A stretch of DNA of 64,000 bases. It comes from Paragordius varius. Lineage: Eukaryota; Nematomorpha. Of this stretch, positions 61,001 through 64,000 are shown in pieces (positions within the stretch are counted from its first letter, which is position 1; every line of letters starts with the position of its first letter). The translations under genes and the position numbers were made by a program. The notes beneath the pieces were generated by a model. The model was given only the letters and a program-made list of their open reading frames with translations, had not been told where the DNA came from and did not search any database. The DNA is taken from contig OZ176051.1 of assembly GCA_964247055.1 (NCBI GenBank), forward strand, positions 13,640,001 to 13,704,000, given 5' to 3'.

Positions 61001-63372
61001 ATAGGATCAGGATACAATAAGAATTTCAAAAAGCATGCAGATCAAATGATACACTTCGTCACACCGCCAACTCGAATAAACCTTTAAATATTTTTTATTC
61101 GATTATACTAATAAATTTGGTTTGATTTGACTTTAATAATTTTATTTTACATAATGCGCGCTAATTATGCAACTTTTCGATATGAAGCAAATACTACTAA
61201 AGCGAAAATAACTCTAATTGACTTTACGCCCCAAATCAAAAGCCATTTAATCCTTATAGTTTATCTGTCACCAATATTTTGGGGATTTTGCGAAAATTAA
61301 CCATATATGGGCCTTTTACAGACATTTTTTTGTGTATCTATGGTTTAATCCCATTTTAAGGCGTATAGATTCTGAGTCCACACAATTTTCGAGGTAAAAA
61401 ATTACACCTTAGTGCTTTTAATTTAATAAAAATAATATTAATTAATGTATTTGGTTAATTTACCATAAAGCTTATTAGACATGTCTCGCTGGTTAGGTGA
61501 TGAGTGTTCCTGATGTGTTCTTGTTAGAGCACCATTCTGGGGATTGTATGAAGAGGCCAACATAGCAGCTATATTTCCTTGTTGTACAGTCATGTACAGA
61601 ATCCCGGATCTCAATGTTTTAGGAGAAAATCGTCCAGAAATTTTTGGTCCCATTAAAGGTGATAATCTATCAAATTATGAAAGTAGGATAATCAAACATG
61701 ATAGAATACTGTAATTCCGAGAGGGCGCCCTCATGCCGACTTTTATTATTATAAAACACTTGGCTCAAAATCCGTATCATTAATCCCTTTTTTATAAATT
61801 TAAATTATATATCTTTTCACTTATTTTGTCCAAAAAGCATGTATGGGAAACTTAAAGACAACTAAAAAATTGGATTTTTAAAAATCTGAAAAGTGCCCGA
61901 TCATTGGCAAGAAAATTATATGGATACTGTTTATGCTCATGGGGTTTATAAATAGAGTTTAAGACAAGGGTTTCCAACATGCGGCCTGAGGGCCGTATAC
62001 GACCCTTTAAAAATTAAAAAACCAAATAAATACAAAATTAAATAAATTTTAAATTCATATCATTACATAAATATATTATATTTTTATAATGTTTTATTCA
62101 GAATAACTCTATCTTATTTGGTTATTTTAAAGCCGCCAAATATAAATTCATTTAAAATATACAAGACTTTTAAGGTAAAAATTATCATATTTTCAAAATA
62201 TAGACCAAAACCTCAAAAATAAGTTGATTTAAATGTTCTTGTTGAAACATAACTTCTTGATTTCTAAAAATTTAGGCAAATCTGAATATATTTTTCCAAA
62301 ATTGCCAACTGAAATGAGAATTAAATAGGAGAAATGTTATGGTGGTTATTTTTACAGTCGCGCGTGATAGATATATAAGAAAATATTTATCATTTGTTAC
62401 ATTTTTTACAACGTCTGCGAGGCCATTTGTGTTGGACACCTCTGATTTAAAACGAAAATTTTCACAATCCAAAAAAATTAAGGTACCATTGCACTAAGGA
62501 GCGTAAATTTAAACTGAATTTGTTTTTCAGAAAATTATATATAGAAATGGTTAAAAGTATAATGGAGTAATATATATAATAAAATAAGTTTGTGTTTGAA
62601 AGTTTAGACATTCAATGATAAGCGTTAAAAATACGAAATTAGTATATTTTAGGAACCTTATTTTATTTTGCTTACGTTTAGATTTAAAATACATATAGTT
62701 ATATTTTTATATGATCCATTTTACAATGAGCAAGGCCCTACAAAGCGGGAATATTTTTGCCCCCTTACCGAATAAACCTAAAAAACCTATATATTTTGTC
62801 TGTTCTTATATTTGGAAAAATATTGTTAAAAAATTAATTTTTTGTTCTGTCATTACACAGATATACAGGGTTCAATAAAGTTTTTCAATGTTGTTCGCCA
62901 CAATCGTAAAAAATAATTATTTAATTTTTTTAAGCTCATTTTTGCAAAATTGCTTCCATGCCAATTATTTTTTTGATAAACTAAAGATATTGATACCTAA
63001 AAGGGTTATGATATTTATTCCAAATTTTCCCGATACTTGAGCTAAACGAGGTACGGCGTGTTTTTGATTCCGAATTGAAAGAATGGTTAATATTTTGTGA
63101 ATCTTTAAATTTGTCCTGTTGATATGGATTTAAACTATGAGATCGTATTCTATGAATTTGGGATAGTAGAGATTTAGAATTAATAAGATTTATTTAAAAC
63201 TAAATATAAAAAATATTAAATCTCTGGGGTTTTATAAAAAATAGATACCATGTTTAAGTTTAAATTTTAAAATATTCTTACTCTCTATCTTTGTTGTTAA
63301 AAACCAAATTATCGGTATTGGACACAGATCTATTAGTTTTCACGTTCTGGGGTATATTGAGCTTATTTGTAT
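45128..63372 (-). CDS. DGK: Diacylglycerol kinase, delta/eta type (type II), 3' part
   Basis: The enzyme phosphorylates diacylglycerol to phosphatidic acid, ending one lipid signal and starting another at membranes. Eighteen minus-strand exons join with consistent phases: 63372-63282, 61666-61464, 58232-58137, 57112-56945, 56202-55780, 55467-55344, 55125-55015, 54688-54533, 54042-53893, 53381-53336, 53189-53088, 51172-51048, 50411-50256, 49534-49495, 48751-48644, 47388-47307, 45975-45830 and 45196-45128. Together they give about 797 residues: Ser-rich linker, DAGK accessory domain, helical region and SAM domain, the order known for DGK delta/eta. The PH, C1 and DAGK catalytic-lobe exons must lie beyond the right edge. 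A possible AATAAA (minus strand) lies at 44905-44900. Less certain joins are the 55344 donor, the 57112 acceptor and the 53336/53189 pair. Confidence 0.9.
45570..45659. repeat. Terminus of a hAT-type MITE with AACCGGTT repeats
   Basis: Read on the minus strand, the end is CAGGGCTTCGAACCGGTTTG, followed by three more AACCGGTTYC-like palindromes. CAGGG termini of this kind are typical of hAT MITEs. The other end is not recognised, so this is probably a truncated copy. It is in the last intron of the DGK gene. Confidence 0.5.
46480..46820. repeat. Inverted repeat family F5, copy 2
   Basis: The left arm is an array of degenerate AATTCACCCTTT-type units and the right arm an array of complementary AGGGTAAATTTGAATT units. 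The core matches the 2.4-kb copy (ATTATGTGTTTTCGAACTA). It lies in an intron of the diacylglycerol kinase gene. Confidence 0.6.
47307..51172 (-). CDS. DGK: DGK post-catalytic helical region exons
   Basis: Five exons: 51172-51048, 50411-50256, 49534-49495, 48751-48644 and 47388-47307. [12 protein letters not shown] matches the family AFESTLKSWEDK directly after the kinase domain. [20 protein letters not shown] aligns with the human [20 protein letters not shown] helix. [20 protein letters not shown] is a further helix. The 40-nt exon at 49534-49495 is accepted because it alone bridges phase 2 to phase 0 between its neighbours with good splice sites, so its support is weaker. Confidence 0.75.
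51200..52346. mobile_element. Foldback palindrome family F1, copy 3
   Basis: A more eroded copy, recognised by ATCAGCGAATTTATGACC at the left, AAATTCGCTGGTCATAAGC at the right, the paired TAGCTAG/CTAGAACTC blocks and the central CCACTACTTT. It lies in a diacylglycerol kinase intron immediately upstream (on the minus strand) of the exon at 51048-51172. Confidence 0.7.
53088..55467 (-). CDS. DGK: DGK accessory domain (DAGKa) exons
   Basis: Six exons: 55467-55344, 55125-55015, 54688-54533, 54042-53893, 53381-53336 and 53189-53088. In order they show [116 protein letters not shown], and [15 protein letters not shown] then VHKNRAQML. These blocks are near identical to animal delta/eta kinases and complete the ATP/lipid-binding catalytic fold. 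Small introns (146-511 nt) separate the exons. Confidence 0.93.
55780..63372 (-). CDS. DGK: DGK linker exons (Ser/Thr-rich, disordered)
   Basis: Five exons (63372-63282, 61666-61464, 58232-58137, 57112-56945, 56202-55780) encode about 326 residues of low-complexity sequence, for example [15 protein letters not shown] and [11 protein letters not shown]. This matches the long, poorly conserved linker that splits the catalytic domain in delta/eta kinases. Basic Ser-rich patches ([22 protein letters not shown]) look like kinase or 14-3-3 sites, by inference. Membership of this gene rests on phase continuity and strand, since the linker itself has no diagnostic motif. Introns here carry the Gypsy fossil and hAT-type MITEs. 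Confidence 0.72.
57978..58010. repeat. TA microsatellite
   Basis: An uninterrupted (TA)n run in a DGK intron. Similar runs occur at about 96-116, 10315-10335, 18025-18058, 30414-30430, 37202-37225 and 52745-52778. Confidence 0.85.
58440..58660. repeat. Inverted repeat family F5, shortened copy 3
   Basis: Two or three TTCAAATTTAYCCYT units are followed by a short core. The complementary units at the right are worn. It is intronic in the diacylglycerol kinase gene, next to the Gypsy fossil. Confidence 0.4.
58690..61085 (+). mobile_element. Ty3/Gypsy-like retroelement, fossil
   Basis: A broken pol region of the Ty3/Gypsy type lies in the third visible DGK intron, antisense to that gene. Recognisable parts, in order, are a protease/RT-flanking segment, reverse transcriptase, RNase H ([13 protein letters not shown]) and an integrase core ([20 protein letters not shown]). 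No long terminal repeats were recognised. It has many breaks throughout, no part is plausibly active, and the wear suggests an old insertion. The family is judged from motif order only. Confidence 0.75.
61975..62444. mobile_element. Non-autonomous hAT-type element (GCGGCC type)
   Basis: It starts CAAGGGTTTCCAACATGCGG, with GCCTGAGGGCC inside, and ends GTTGGACACCTCTG. Flanking octamers GTTTAAGA and ATTTAAAA match at 6 of 8 positions. Non-coding, about 470 bp, in the first visible DGK intron. Confidence 0.55.
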
Positions 63373-63421
63373 CTACAAAAAAATATTTAATTTTTTTCCG
63401 CGTTAAATTTATCATGAATAC

Positions 63422-63620
63422 CAATGGTACCAAACAGCGGCCTGCGGGCCGCATGCGGCCCTAAGACTACTTTAAAATTGTCATAAGACCATATTGATAC
63501 TTAAATTATTTTTTATTGGTGAATTTTTTAAATATTAAACGATTTTCGCTTATATTAATATTAATTTTTCTAGAGATTTAATTTTGATATTTTTGCTTTT
63601 TACCTAATTTGAAGTGTAGA
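63422..63620. repeat. Left end of another GCGGCC-type hAT MITE
   Basis: The block CAATGGTACCAAACAGCGGC is followed by CTGCGGGCCGCATGCGGCCC, resembling the start of the 61.98-kb element. No right end is seen; it seems to run into the F3 MITE at about 63.62 kb. Confidence 0.45.
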
Positions 63621-63624
63621 AAAA

Positions 63625-64000
63625 TTTCCCTACATTAACACTTCGATTCAAATTGGGTATCCAAATACGCCAGACTATTTCTAAGTTAAAAAACTACTGA
63701 AAGAAACGAGCCCAATTTAAATATAGCTTCTATCCTAATAAAAATTGTATAAATAAGCCGAAAACAAAATTTAGTTTTGAAAAAAAAGTTCCATATCAAA
63801 CTACTTCGACTTTTTATTTTACAACATTTTTGCAAAATATAATGTTTATATAATTTTTAAGCTAAAATTAAAGCTACTTTTTCATTTAAATCACTCCTAA
63901 TATTGATGGAAACAGAAAAAGTGGTTTATTTAGTATTATTATTAAATTTAGCAAATGATGTAATGTTGACTAATTTTTACCTTGAGGGTTTACCTTAAAA
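63625..64000. repeat. F3 MITE, running off the right edge
   Basis: It begins CACTTCGATTCAAATTGGG, followed by TATCCAAATACGCCAGAC and the family interior (AAACTACTGAAAGAAACG, GGAAACAGAAAAAGTGG). The element is the same as those clustered at 20.8-27.4 kb. Confidence 0.65.

Noticed and set aside
1-64000. tRNA, rRNA, CRISPR arrays or bacterial features.
   Set aside because: No cloverleaf with a convincing B box, no regularly spaced repeat-spacer pattern and no operon-like gene order was found by eye. A tRNA covariance scan would settle the tRNA question.

Overview
The window is strongly AT-rich DNA with spliced protein-coding genes, GT-AG introns and a dense load of transposons and inverted-repeat elements. 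The three recognisable host genes (mitochondrial Tim10, a heparan sulfate 6-O-sulfotransferase, and a type II diacylglycerol kinase with a SAM domain) make it a metazoan nuclear genome, most likely an invertebrate. I cannot name the phylum. No bacterial operons, CRISPR arrays, rRNA or recognisable tRNA genes were seen.

Layout. At 1.2-9.8 kb, three minus-strand exons with matching splice phases form part of an unrecognised, Asn/Ser-rich gene that runs off the left edge. From 9.8 to 28 kb no host gene is visible. That stretch holds short CAGTA-ended MITEs, a double-hairpin plus ~470-bp satellite block present at two loci (6.5 and 14.3-16.5 kb), a 1.17-kb palindromic foldback element (18.06-19.23 kb), and a cluster of MITEs (20.8-27.4 kb) into which a ~3-kb RTE-type LINE has inserted with a visible target duplication. 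Tim10 lies at 28.35-28.64 kb and appears to contain a 23-nt intron. HS6ST occupies 30.4-39.8 kb on the plus strand; its first intron is 7.9 kb and is largely a 3.17-kb hAT transposon, another foldback element and smaller repeats. A truncated LINE and further inverted repeats fill 40-45 kb. From 45.1 kb to beyond the right edge, the minus strand carries the 3' half of a delta/eta-like diacylglycerol kinase. I could follow 18 exons with consistent phases, covering a Ser/Thr-rich linker, the DAGK accessory half of the catalytic domain, a conserved helical region and a C-terminal SAM domain. Its introns contain a fossil Ty3/Gypsy element, a foldback element and hAT-type MITEs.

Function. The host genes are unrelated in pathway: mitochondrial carrier import, Golgi heparan sulfate modification, and lipid second-messenger signalling at membranes. 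Nothing suggests co-regulation. The most unusual signals are the 23-nt intron in Tim10, the two families of nearly whole-length palindromes, and the GC-rich double hairpin that precedes the satellite at both loci. All family assignments are by eye from recognised motifs; no search was run.
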